64,000 nt of DNA from Microvelia longipes (lineage: Eukaryota; Arthropoda; Insecta; Hemiptera; Veliidae): positions 38,080,920 to 38,144,919 of the forward strand of contig JACMZG010001911.1 of NCBI GenBank assembly GCA_018340805.1. Reading direction: 5' to 3'. This document shows, in pieces, positions 26,101 to 36,286 of this stretch. Made by a program: the position numbers and the translations under genes. The notes under the pieces are model-generated. The model made no database searches, was not told where the DNA came from, and saw only the letters and a program-made list of their open reading frames with translations. Each line of letters opens with the position of its first letter. The stretch's first letter is position 1.

Positions 26101-28905
26101 GTACCTTATAATTGGGTAGTAACTTTTCCTCACAAAATTTTTTCGCTAAGCTCATCCTCTCTACTTAAGACTAGCTTAGCTTGTCTTCAGAATAAACAAA
26201 TTGAATAAATTTATGGTGCCACACGTCAGCATACATGCACAGTAATGCACAAGTTTTATTCCAAGTGGTCACTAAATTGCTTTAATTTAATTAATGTTAG
26301 GGCGTATAAACTTAGTATAATCACTTTTTCATTGAAAAACAGAGTTTTAATGGGTTACCAGGAGTATTTAAATTGAGTAATAAGAATTGAAAATCACAAT
26401 ATAGTGTTTTATTTTGTTTATTGTTAAATAATGTTACTTTTAAATAATTTTAGTTTGCACAAACACACAAAATTACCTCTTTATTGCTTTAAATTAATTG
26501 TAACAGGCATTTAAATCAACTGATAACAAGCTAATGAACTGCGTAGGATTCCGCGGTTATAGTCATGAAGATTTAGGTCTTCCGGTGGTGACCGCGTCAA
26601 TGTAGATGGAGATGAATGTCAATGTAGATGAAGATGCGTCGCTGTAGATGAAGGCCGATATCGCGGAGCAATGTCTCAAAACCACGTACTTTATGTTCGA
26701 CGGGGAATACTACCAGCAAACGGAGGGTTCTTCTATGGGGAGTCCCTTGTCCCCTGTGACTGCAACTATTTTTATGGAATATTTGGAATCTAAAGGAATA
26801 TCGTCTGCGCGTCTCCAGCCCAAGTCTTGGAAGAGATATTTCGATGATATTTTCTTTGTCTAGCCACATGACAGGGACACCTTGGATGAATTCTTACAGC
26901 ATATGAACTCTATCCACCCAAACATAAAGTTTATGATGGAAATAGAGAATAATAGATCGCTGGCTTTTCTAGATGTGCTTGTGATTAAGAAAGAAAATAG
27001 TACACTATGACACCAAATCTATCGCAAACCTACGCATACGGACAGATATCTCCACGCGAACTCCCATCATCTTCCAGCACAGAGGATGGCTTTGGTAAAG
27101 CCTTTGAGACCATGGTCTCAAGAGGCTTTAGAATTAGTGACAAAGAATCCTGGGATCAGGAGAAACTATACCTCCAGGCAGCACTTTCTAACAACAGCTA
27201 CAAGAGAGAGGACATCAACAGGACCATCCGTCGTTATGAACAGTCATCAACCAGCGAGAAAGAGAGAAAAGAACATAAGAGGAAAGCGTATCTATCATAT
27301 GTCAAAGGAACTACGGATAGGGTCAGCAAGGTTCTGGCACGCAACGATATTGGGACTATCTTCAATACCTGTTCCACTACGAGAAATTTCCTTGGAAGTG
27401 TTAGAGATTCTCTTCCAAGGAAAACTAGCAGTGCCTATAAGATCCCTTGCTGCTGTGGAAAAGTCTACATCAAAGGAACAAGCAGACTCATATTCACGCG
27501 TTTAGCCGAACACATCAAACACACCATTGACGAAGATTGTCGGTCCGCGGTCGCTGAACATTCACGAGGTACTGGTCATCTTATAAATGCCTCCCACAGT
27601 GGAAGCGACACGTCGGATTCTTTATCCACATTGACGCGGTCACCACCGGAGGTCATCACTACCGAAATGGTGTTTTAATTTATTAATTGTAAATCAATTT
27701 TATTTTCTTACTAAAATAATAAGTAACTCAATAACAGCACTTTTTTATATAATGTTAGTTTAAATAATCCGTTTAGGTTTATTATTTCTGGGTTATCGGA
27801 CAAATTTAAATCTGTAGTCATAAGAACCTGATTACATATTTAAAGTGGAATAATCGAAGTTTTTATCTATGAAATATTGGTAATTTTTCAGCACCGATTG
27901 TCGTTCTATTAATTTTTAACTTATTTATCACAAATTAACTAACAATACAGAAATAAAAGACGAATTTTTATTGGCTTCCATCCTAATCCTATGATAAAAA
28001 AATTGTTGATTAACCTTTCATGTTCCCGCCATTGGTATTGTCAACCTTACAAATATCTCTTTGAATCGCGAATTGAGATGGTTATAAACAAATAGTAAAA
28101 AGTGGTATCCTTTTTTATTTAACTGATTTATTTCAATAGACTTAAGAAGAACCAAAGGTAACTAAAATCACGAGCGACACTGAACCAACAAAAGTTGGGG
28201 AGCAAACTCGACTTATTCTTATTACATAACCTGCGTTTCGCGCATTTTTGCTAAACCATGGGAAGGTAAATTAGCTCCTGTTTCTCTATCCATGAGGGCA
28301 GAAAAGTTCCTTTAAGCGCCCTCCTCTTTATTCAAGATTTTTCCTGCCCCCTCAAACCTCAAGCAGGATTGACAGGAAGGGTTTCGAAGGAAAGGAGTGC
28401 TAAAACATTAGGATGATCAATAAAGGATACATGGGACAATTAAACAAGTTGGCCAACTTGGCCGCTACACCGCGTCAGTGCTGGGTCACACATGGCCGTT
28501 GTCTTATTACAATTTAATATAAGTAGCATATCGCCACAATGTAAGAGAATTTCCAATAGTCAAAATATTTTTCAAAAAGATTTGTGATTTGTTCGCATAA
28601 TATTTTATATGTCAATAAATAAAACCGGAACTGAAGCTGATATTAAAATTTGACTTCACATTTTAGTTAACCATACAGAGTAGTACATGTTTGAAAAATT
28701 CAGCCCGATCTAACACTTTTTGAAGATTTGTAATTTTTTCAAATGTTTAGTGGGTCATTATGGGTTAATGATTTCACACGAATATCATAAACAATGGGGT
28801 TCAGGACATTAACCAGGTTGATTTTTACACTTTCATATCGATCCGAGAAAGCGTTCAAAATCCATCGTGTCCCATAGAAACGTGATTAGGAACAAAATCT
28901 CGTAA

Positions 28906-28956
<51 letters not shown>

Positions 28957-30710
28957 TTGGTCAGTAAGTCCCCTCTTCCAAAAACGGGATTTGGAAAGGT
29001 TTTTTACAAATGTACATGCACATATGGTATGTTGTATTTTTCTAACAAACATAAAAAATATCTAGACGTTATTACTTATATGCATCAGAACGGATAAACA
29101 ATTTTGAGAAAATAAACATAGTGTGTATGAGTGAATTTATTAATTAGTGTTAATGAATTAAAAAGTTGCAATAATAATAATATCAATTTAATGGATGTTT
29201 ATCTTCTTTTTCCAACAGTGAATATTAGAATGGATGTTTTGATTTATGAGTTTAACTCAAAGAACTTTTAGTAAAATAACAAGAATACATTATTTTAAAC
29301 GTATTGTTTTAGGTTTCATTGTACTACAAGCAATTAGAGGGTCTTTATGACGGGTACAAAGAAGCACTGAAAGATGACACTCAAAAAATATCACCAGAAG
29401 ACCTCTTGTAAGTGCCGTGCTTAAGCCACTGCCATTAAGTACAATAGTTATGCAATTATTTAAATGTAACTGACTATTTCTTAAGTAGTGAATAGCAGTC
29501 TATCCTTTATGAATACACAATTGTATATGATGGAGTAAAAATCTCCCAAGAATTCGAGACATAACAATAGTGGCACTTTTAACGAATTTACTTTAAAAAT
29601 ATTCGCTAATGGAAAGTGAGGCAGGAGTCACACAGGACTTCTGGTCCGGCTTGCGGACCAAAAGTCTTAATTTTAATAAAATGTGGTAATTTATGATTGT
29701 TCATTTAGATGCTAAAGTTTAAATTTAAATTTAATGCGGTCTTTTACGCCTGGATCCTCAATATTTCAGAATTTAGCAAAAAAATAACATGAAATTATTT
29801 ATTTGACGGCAGGACAATACAATAGAACAAGGAGCCTTTTAATTAATTTTATTTTTGTGTAATTAATTTAACACAAGGCTGAAACTAGGTAATTAAAGGT
29901 AAACATTTGATTTGTTAAAATAATTTTAGCCAAACTATTAAAGAGTTTCAGGTAAACCACCTAAAACCTCAGACTTAGTTGTAGGACGTATTAACAAGTT
30001 TAAAAGCAATTAATAATTGGACTCCATTTATTCTTATCCTAGAACTCAATTAATGATTACTATTCAAGGTTGACATTTTTAATTTATTACATCTGTTCAT
30101 TCACAACAAATAAATTTTGTTGTGTATCAGAGTTCACATCTAATATAGTGCTCATAGTAATAGTTCTTGATAAAACAAGATAGCTCGCTACTCATTATTT
30201 AAATTTTATTAATAATGTCAATAATTTCATAGAACTTAATATATTATTCAATCGCCTTCTACCATGAATAAGCACATGTGTGCCAAAGAACTTAAAATAC
30301 AAACGTTGTGGTTTCAATTAATCTTTTTTTCAGCTGGATAAATTATGTTACTGACATAATGACATTACAAGAATCGTTAGCAGCTAAAGAAGAAGCTGAA
30401 CATATCGAAAAACATGGTCATTGTTCAGTGCTAATCAAACTACTACCTGGGTTTACTGATGTACTCTTTGCACATAATTCTTGGATAACGTACGTTTTGA
30501 CGATAACATCTGTTATCAATTTAGACTTCATATGATTTTAATATTAGTTGATAGTTTGATATTGTTAACAAGCAAAATGCCAATACTCAAGGAATTTATT
30601 TTATAATTTTAAGATGCAAATAACTTAATGGTGACATCATGGGCGTAGCCAACGTTTCCTTTACGGGGGGGGCATCATTTACCACACATATATATATATA
30701 TATAATATAT

Positions 30711-30781
<71 letters not shown>

Positions 30782-33700
30782 GTGTGTGTGTGTGTGTGTA
30801 TGTATCTGTTTGTGTATTACAAACAATTAAAATAAGCTTTATTTTTTGTTTAAAAAACAAACGCACAGAATGAAACAAAATACTAATTATTATTGAACTG
30901 AACTGAATATAGCAGACAGTTTAGTTTTTATTTTACTAATATCCCACCAAGTTAATATGTCGAACTAATAAAACAAATTTAATTTTTTAAGACAAAAGTT
31001 ACCATTAAGCACAAAATTATAAATAAAAATTATAAATTAATTAATTATTTTTATAAAATTAAATTCGTTTTATAAAGTTATTTCAAAAATGCTTTTCCTT
31101 GCCTGAACCAAAGTTTTTATATAATTTTTGCAACAACCCTGCTCGGCTAGGGGGGCCCGGTCCCCCCCCCTGGCTACGCCCATGAGTGATATTTCAAAAA
31201 TTTCGCCCCACATGCATGTATTTGGTGCGAAAAGTATCACATGCACCATGCACAGCACACGTAGAACAGTCAAAACTCTACAGGCATATATCAGATGCGA
31301 AATGTATCACATGCACATGTAAACACAGGCAAGGAATTTGGTTCAAAATGCACATGCACAATGCAACAATACACAAGCAACTGGATATCAGTAAAAGCAT
31401 TACGGGCATGTATCTAGTGCGAAATGTAGTAAATGCTGAAGTAAGCATTTCATCACACAATATTAAAGCTCTTCTGACTGATTCCGACTAAACTCCCAAC
31501 TTGAACGTGAATTTACGATTATACAAAATTCAAGCCGTACGTACCCCTGTCAGTATAGACTATCGGAATAAAGCTATGACATTTTTGTTTCAGTATTTCT
31601 TTAAACATATAAGCAATTTTAATACAATGTGTAATTTTTACAGATACAACTTTATGAACCGTGTTATTAAACGTTACAACTTCGCATATCACTGGTCTAA
31701 TGATTCGCTCAAGTTAATTCCAGGTCAAAGTATGGCATTTTCCAGTTATGCAGGCGTAATTACATCAATAGATGATTTCTATATCATTAACTCAGGCTTA
31801 TTTGTAACAGAAACAACAAATAATGTTTATAATATGGATATTTATAAACATAATAAACCAAACGGACAAGTAAGAATAATTGTTTGTTTTAAAATAATTT
31901 AAATATAAAAATATAATAAAACGAAGAAAACTTCATTCAAAATAGAACTACGGCAATGACAAAAATAGCTCGTACATCACAAAAAATGTACAAAACAACT
32001 AAAACATACTTAGGCGATTACTAAAGTTCTATATGGCTTACGAAAGCTAATGGTACTATGTACGGAAATGATAATCTAATCCACGTGTGTACTTAATAGG
32101 TATTAAGCTTACTTTTAATTTTAATCAATCGTTTTGACATAGATTTGTACATTGTACGTTTGTACTCGCGTTAGGAGCACAAAAATTTGTACGCACTCGC
32201 TTTCTAAACAGGATTAATAAATATTCCTGTTTGCGTTCAAATAATTTAATATCATTCTTTGTAAATAAAAAAAAATCGAAGTGCGTGCCTCGGGTATGCA
32301 ATATGAAATAAAGATTTTAAACTCATGCGAAATTCGATCTAATAATTTGTTTCGAATCAGATTTTACATCAGTAATGTCCCATTTCTAAATTTTTGTATT
32401 TATTTTATTTAGATTTTAGAGTCGGTAAGGTCAGCTGTAGCCAATCGATTAGCCACTGATACTGAATCATGGTCGCATTACTATTCTATGTATAACAGTG
32501 GAACTTATAACAACCAATGGATGATTTTAGACCTCAAAAAGTTTAGACCTGGGTAAGTTATTTTTAGTAACATAAAGTTACTTTAAATATAACCCAATTT
32601 TATATCAGACTCAATAAATATACAACTTAAAGATTCACTTATACTTGCATAGTTAGCTTGATAGCATATTTTATATAAGCATCAGAGGTATTAGCTGCAC
32701 TCAATATCAGATGAACCGTGAGATAATGTAATATCTTGATTTTAAAAGCAACCCATCCCCATAATAACAGATCTGATATCAGCAGTTGGTTAGTGCAATC
32801 ACCTCCTCAAAAATAAGTTTTATTAGTTTATTTGATGCCTCATCCAAGACTAATTGACCTCCGGAATTCCTTTGTTTGTCTTTAAATATTGAGGAGCAAC
32901 AACTATAACAAAACTATTACAGAAGATTTCGCCTATTCACCTTTTGAGGCTAGACAAAATATTTGTTATTTGGAATAAGACTAAATTTTCCTCTCAATAA
33001 ACATGAATAAATCGAGTAAAATTTGATTCAATATATTAAGGAAAAGTATAATGGAAGGGGCGATTGGATACAGACTGTACTAATTGTACAAGTTGTATAT
33101 ACTTTAAATACAAATTTAATTTTACATTTTTATCAGCAGCTTGTCAAATATGCCAATAATCAAGCACTTAATTTAACAATTTATCTCACCCTGAAATATT
33201 TATTTCCATGTCCGTATATTTTTCATCGAATTTTGCCACAGATTTAAACCAGAGCAAGGATTTCTACGTGTTATAGAACAAATGCCAGGCAAGATAGAAT
33301 CTCAGGATCAAACCGATCATATCGTAGCTAACTCTTACTGGGCATCTTACAACATACCATTTTATAAAAATATTTATCAATATGCAGGATATGACAAGAA
33401 AGTACAAGAAAACGGAACATAGTAAGTTAAGGCACGTATTCAAAGACATTTTCCTTACCTAAACCTAACCTTTTCTTTAAGAAGACCTAAAACTAGTTAA
33501 AATGTATAGCATTTCCTTTACTCAAACCTGAATGAAGCTTTTAGGTCTCCATAAGGAAGCCTTTAGGAGTCCTTAAGGAACCCTTAAGGAATCCTTAAGG
33601 GTTCCTAAGGAAGCCTTAAGGACTCTATAAGGAAAAAGTTAGGTAAGGAAATGTCTTTGAATACGGGCATAAGTGTTTTTATTTATTTTTTTACTTATCT

Positions 33701-35785
33701 ATAATCTGTGTCTGAGCAACTATAGTGATCTATAAGTAATTTACATTTCAGTTTAACCCGACGGTATAGAACAAAATTATTTTTACATCTTATTAGATTA
33801 AGGAGATCATCTAACTTAAACTCAAGTATTTTGCTTTAACTCGTAGTATACATGTGCTTATAGAGTGAATTCTGCAATTGGTTCTATCAAGTGGAAAGTA
33901 TAAGATGCCTTAATATTAGATAAGGCACCATTAATGAATATATAGCCAAAACTTTATTTACCTGGCAATAAAGATGACCTGCATTTTGCATCGATCGTTC
34001 CAAGTTCCTGAAAGAAAATAATATTACAAAATGAAGATAAAAATAAATAATCTCATTTTTAAAAGACCCATACGTTTTAAGGCTACTTCTTTCTGGTGAA
34101 TTTTTTTCAGATACTCCAGCCTAGCCTCAGCAGCTTTCCGTGTTCATTTAGAGCAGGCCTGGGCAAACTACGGCCCGCGGATTATTTATGTGGCCCGCGG
34201 GCAAAATTAAAATATTTGGAAAAAAAGATAAAATAAATAAAATATTAGGTATATAAGCAAATAAATTGTTTAATTAAAAATTATTATGAAAAGTTAGATA
34301 TCAAGATAAGGAAATAATGGATTGTCACTTTAAAATTTGGAGAAACAAAAACCAGTAAGATAGAAACAATTACATAAAGAGCGGCCGCCTTTCAGGTCAA
34401 TTCTCATTGTTGGGTTTGGCGAATTCTAATTATTTTAGCGAATTTCTATTTTCACAATAATAAGATAAAAAAATATTTTGCCTCCTGTAAATTGCCGAAA
34501 AGGATTTAACAAAATACAATCCCTTAGATCTTTTATTTTATAGGAATACTTTTTAAAATTATTTTTACACCTAGTATTCTAGCAAAATTTTTCTTCAGTT
34601 ATATTTCAAGATCTGACGAAGATACTTCGTTTTGTTTTTTCCGTTTAGTGCTAAGGTTCCCCAATCCTTATTCTTTGAGAATAAATTTGACTTTAGTATA
34701 ACACCAGCGTAACTGCAATTTGTTGCGGGTTTAGCATACTTTAACATTTAAGGAATGCTGCCCGCGATAGGCAGTAAAAAGACTAAGCGGCCCTTTGCTA
34801 GAAAAGTTTGCCCAGGCCTGATTTAGAGACTACCTGAGTATTAATTTGTTTAAATATTTTAGTTATAGCTATAGTGAATGTGCCAGAGCTAAGATATTCC
34901 AAAGAGAACAAGAAAAAGTTTATGATATAGATTCAATGATAAAGACAATTAGATACAATCATTACAAGACTGATCCATATTCAGTGTGCCAGAACTGTAC
35001 TCCGGATCACAATGCTTGCTTAGCTGTTGCATCCAGGTTTGCTCATTTATTATTTAAAATCAGTCATATTGATTATTTTCAGACAAATATTCAAATCATA
35101 AAGCTTTAAGCACTTCTAGTAGCTTAAAAAATGGCCATAAGCCATTTTCATATCATATTTAATCATAATTTAAGAGGCAAAAAGGTTTAAAATCATCTCT
35201 TGAGAAATTTATTTTTATGCCACTATTTTATTTCCACTATTCACTGTTGGAAAAAGAAGATAAACATCCATTAAATTTCCTTTGAAAAAAATTCGCTATG
35301 TGATAGGCGTCATGGCGGGAGTCGAACCTACCTCGGACCACGACAAAACGTTAAAACGAGCACTCAAAGTACTCAAAGCCAGGGTACCTGAGTTTGAATA
35401 TAAAAATATACATAACATTATTATGTTAATAATTACTGGCAACTGGCTACGTAAATAAAAATTTACGTTATATAAGTTTATAACAATAAAATAATTCTGG
35501 GGCGGTGGTCCGCATGCCGGGCAAATTTCATTCATTGTGCTTATCAACCCATATATTGTTTAAGGTTTCGGTTATGCTTTATAACCTAAGCAGTTACTGA
35601 ATTATCAAGCACTACTCTGTATTCTTCAGAGGAAATATGCTAAAAGCTTTAAGGAAGAACACCTACTGAGCTTAAAACCATTGCAAATAATAGTGCGCAC
35701 TGCCAATTTTAGAGGCATAGTTTTGCATAACTAACTACATAATTATGCACATTACCATTAAAAAACACAGACAAAATGAGTTACG

Positions 35786-35866
<81 letters not shown>

Positions 35867-36243
35867 AAGCAGATATTTTATTATTTTATGGTAATGGAAA
35901 TAAAGAAGTATGTATATTAATTTTAAGGTGTGATCTGAATCCTAAGAATGGAAACTATACACTCCGTGGATTAAAGTATGAAACTTTTGGTGCGATTGAT
36001 GCCAAAATTGCAAGTTATTCCATGTTCAAGAGAGGGGAAATGGTTTCGATTTCTGGACCAACAACAAGCGATGGACTTCCTCCGTTCCAATGGTCGAAAG
36101 CTCAGACTAATGATATGAAACATTTGGGACAACCAGATCTCTGGAACTTTCCTCCTTTACTGACATCCTGGCTACACTTCATAAATATGGCTGATGAAAG
36201 TGAAGCCATAAAAATAATTTATAAGAAAGCTACCTCTTCTTAA
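23147..36243 (+). CDS. Phospholipase B-like protein (PLBD2 / lamina ancestor family), nine exons
   Basis: Complete gene of 576 residues. Exons: 23147-23340, 25116-25365, 29313-29407, 30334-30489, 31644-31869, 32413-32552, 33242-33421, 34863-35036 and 35928-36243. All have GT/AG borders and continuous phase. The start ATG is followed by a hydrophobic signal peptide ending near CLCSNG, so the product enters the secretory pathway; relatives are lysosomal or secreted. The Ntn-hydrolase nucleophile of the family is the Cys in GHCSVLIK (codon 30422-30424, residue 210), where relatives self-cleave. Other family blocks are AHNSW, FSSYAGVI.S.DDFY, NSGTYNNQWMI.D, YWASYNIP, CQNCTP and PPFQWS..LGQPDLW.FPP. 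Sequons NRS, NDS, NGT, NCT and NYT suggest glycosylation. It is closer to vertebrate PLBD2 than to PLBD1. True phospholipase activity is unproven for the family. Confidence 0.95.
23483..23683 (+). mobile_element. LINE remnant (RNase H / C-terminal part of a Jockey/R1-like pol)
   Basis: A continuous 66-codon frame reads CRLNKHLALMKVTDSPIC.....EEETAYHYL and runs to a TAG. The pattern C-x-L-x-K/R-H-L, DSP-x-C and EEET-x-x-H-x-L is typical of the segment after RNase H in Jockey/R1-type non-LTR elements. It lies in the first intron of the phospholipase B-like gene. Only this piece is recognisable, and neither a reverse transcriptase domain nor target duplications are seen. Confidence 0.5.
24100..24870 (+). 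repeat. Family R repeat, rearranged copy
   Basis: Forward family R sequence from about 24100 to 24545 (GTTGTCTGTCTG, TTGTGCTGTCCGGAAAATGA, AATAATGACTC). A short segment follows at 24545-24735 in which the family's start reads in reverse (CCTGAAACGGATAATT, CGGTTTCGTATTTTTTGCAA, ACCTACGGTATAAATGA). A forward tail resumes to about 24870 (AATCTAATTGAGTTAAAATT, GGAATATAAAAGT). The copy is therefore a composite with an internal inversion or nested insertion. Confidence 0.6.
25415..26075 (-). repeat. Family R repeat, reverse copy
   Basis: Reverse-complement copy: it enters through the tail words CGGGGTACCTCGAAA and CTTCGCTCGTCCTCAAA, continues through GATAATGAGATGAAAC and CATGACGTCATAAAAA, and ends with CCTACGGAATAAATGAGGAA at about 26055. 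The GTGTGTCTGT-rich segment seen in other copies is missing here. Short tail-like words also occur at 26145-26190. Confidence 0.65.
26581..26603 (+). repeat. Left arm of 23-bp inverted repeat bounding the Penelope element
   Basis: Positions 26581-26603 are the exact reverse complement of 27628-27650. The right copy lies inside the element's last coding codons (LSTLTRSPPE frame), so the left copy is an inverted fragment of the element's own 3' end. Between the left arm and the reverse transcriptase frame there are three diverged GTAGATG..GATG direct repeats (26600-26652). Confidence 0.9.
27628..27650 (-). repeat. Right arm of 23-bp inverted repeat bounding the Penelope element
   Basis: Partner of 26581-26603 with all 23 bases complementary. 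It is 28 bp before the element's terminal TAA at 27676-27678. Confidence 0.9.
28908..28954. repeat. (TA)n microsatellite
   Basis: Uninterrupted (TA)n tract in intron 25366-29312 of the phospholipase B-like gene. The remaining 27700-29300 intron sequence shows nothing I can identify. Confidence 0.9.
29636..29666. other. Short hairpin, 13-bp stem
   Basis: GACTTCTGGTCCG (29636-29648) pairs with CGGACCAAAAGTC (29654-29666) with one mismatch around a five-base loop. It lies in intron 29408-30333. It may be a relic of a mobile element terminus, and no function is evident. Confidence 0.5.
30639..31183. mobile_element. TIR element with GGGCGTAGCC termini
   Basis: The left edge ATGGGCGTAGCCA (30639-30651) and the right edge TGGCTACGCCCAT (31171-31183) are perfect 13-bp inverted repeats. 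Each is followed inward by a run of G (left, with a short gap) or preceded by a run of C (right). Similar ends are common on invertebrate DNA transposons. The interior is non-coding and holds a 30688-30779 (TA)n tract followed by (GT)n. Flanks are TGACAT and TGATAT if the element is taken slightly wider, but the target duplication is uncertain. It lies in intron 30490-31643. Confidence 0.7.
30688..30798. repeat. (TA)n followed by (GT)n microsatellite
   Basis: A long (TA)n tract with two single-base slips runs into a TGTG repeat of about nine units. It lies inside the TIR element at 30639-31183. Confidence 0.9.
33431..33668. mobile_element. 238-bp MITE just behind a splice donor
   Basis: The left end GGCACGTATTCAAAGACATT and the right end, read in reverse as GCCCGTATTCAAAGACATTT, form terminal inverted repeats of about 40 bp that continue into CCTTACCTAA. 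The centre is built of repeated CCTTAAGG/CCATAAGG words and can fold on itself, so most of the element is a hairpin. It starts nine bases inside the intron that begins at 33422, next to the exon coding NIYQYAGYD. The flanks are TTAA on the left and ATAAG on the right, which do not form a clean duplication. Confidence 0.75.
34154..34820. mobile_element. hAT-type MITE with perfect 8-bp target duplication
   Basis: Terminal inverted repeats CAGGCCTGGGCAAACT at both ends (16 of 16 matching), flanked on each side by the identical octamer ATTTAGAG (34146-34153 and 34821-34828). An 8-bp duplication and CAG-starting ends with a GGCCCGCGG motif just inside are the standard signature of the hAT superfamily. 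At 667 bp with no transposase frame it is non-autonomous. It sits in intron 33422-34862, and only 34 bases separate the right duplication from the next exon, so it bears directly on that acceptor's upstream tract. Confidence 0.92.
35300..35790. repeat. Copy of the composite palindromic repeat seen at 60840-61810
   Basis: Begins with a tRNA-like word read in reverse (GGAGTCGAACC, the B-box complement) and GGTACCTGAGTTTGAAT. It continues with ATAATTCTGGGGCGGTGGTC, CATGCCGGGCAAATTTCATT, AACCTAAGCAGTTACTGAAT and AAATAATAGTGCGCACT, and ends with ACAGACAAAATGAGTTACG, where a (TA)n tract takes over. The same order occurs in the left arm and centre of the 60955-61810 palindrome. The right arm is absent here. 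It lies in the last intron (35037-35927) of the phospholipase B-like gene. Confidence 0.65.
35787..35864. repeat. (TA)n microsatellite
   Basis: Uninterrupted (TA)n of about 78 bases ending 63 bases before the last exon of the phospholipase B-like gene. It truncates the composite repeat on its left. Confidence 0.92.
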
Positions 36244-36280
36244 AATTTTAAATGTTATTTGTACATTATAATTAATGTTT

Positions 36281-36286
36281 AATAAA
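36281..36286 (+). promoter_or_regulatory. Polyadenylation signal of the phospholipase B-like gene
   Basis: AATAAA begins 38 bases after the TAA stop (36241-36243), giving a very short 3' UTR. No competing signal precedes it. Confidence 0.7.

Larger units (their letters stand above)
26581..27678 (+). mobile_element. Penelope-like retroelement, 5'-truncated and decayed
   Basis: The left part (frame at 26648-26863) reads SSMGSPLSPVTATIFMEYLE then RYFDDIFFV, the core of a Penelope-type reverse transcriptase with a YxDD box. An in-frame TAG at 26861-26863 replaces what is usually a Trp codon. The frame resumes with HPNIKFMMEIENN and AFLDVLVIKKE, then a stop at about 27008, IYRKPTHTDRYLHANSHH, a frameshift near 27100, and ISDKESWDQEKLYL. 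The right part (27007-27678) ends in SSAYKIPCCCGKVYIKGTSR, a GIY-YIG endonuclease with its usual VYIGxT changed to VYIKGT, plus AEHSRGTGH. It lies in intron 25366-29312 of the phospholipase B-like gene. A 23-bp piece of the 3' coding end is repeated in reverse at the left edge. Confidence 0.9.

Noticed and set aside
27086..27505. 139-residue ORF overlapping the Penelope element
   Set aside because: Its beginning continues the true element frame, but after the frameshift near 27100 it is an out-of-frame shadow of the RT/GIY-YIG frame.
30688..30798. Short repeats suggestive of an array
   Set aside because: Simple (TA)n/(GT)n microsatellite. No CRISPR array, operon or other prokaryotic feature exists in this eukaryotic window.
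31186..31491. 101-residue ORF with many Cys/His/Met residues
   Set aside because: Composition comes from decayed CATGCAC-type direct repeats in an intron; no domain, no splice support, and it overlaps other open frames.
35310..35350. tRNA-like sequence (complement of GGTTCGACTCC)
   Set aside because: Only a B-box-like segment is present; no A box, acceptor stem or cloverleaf, so it is a repeat component and not a tRNA gene.
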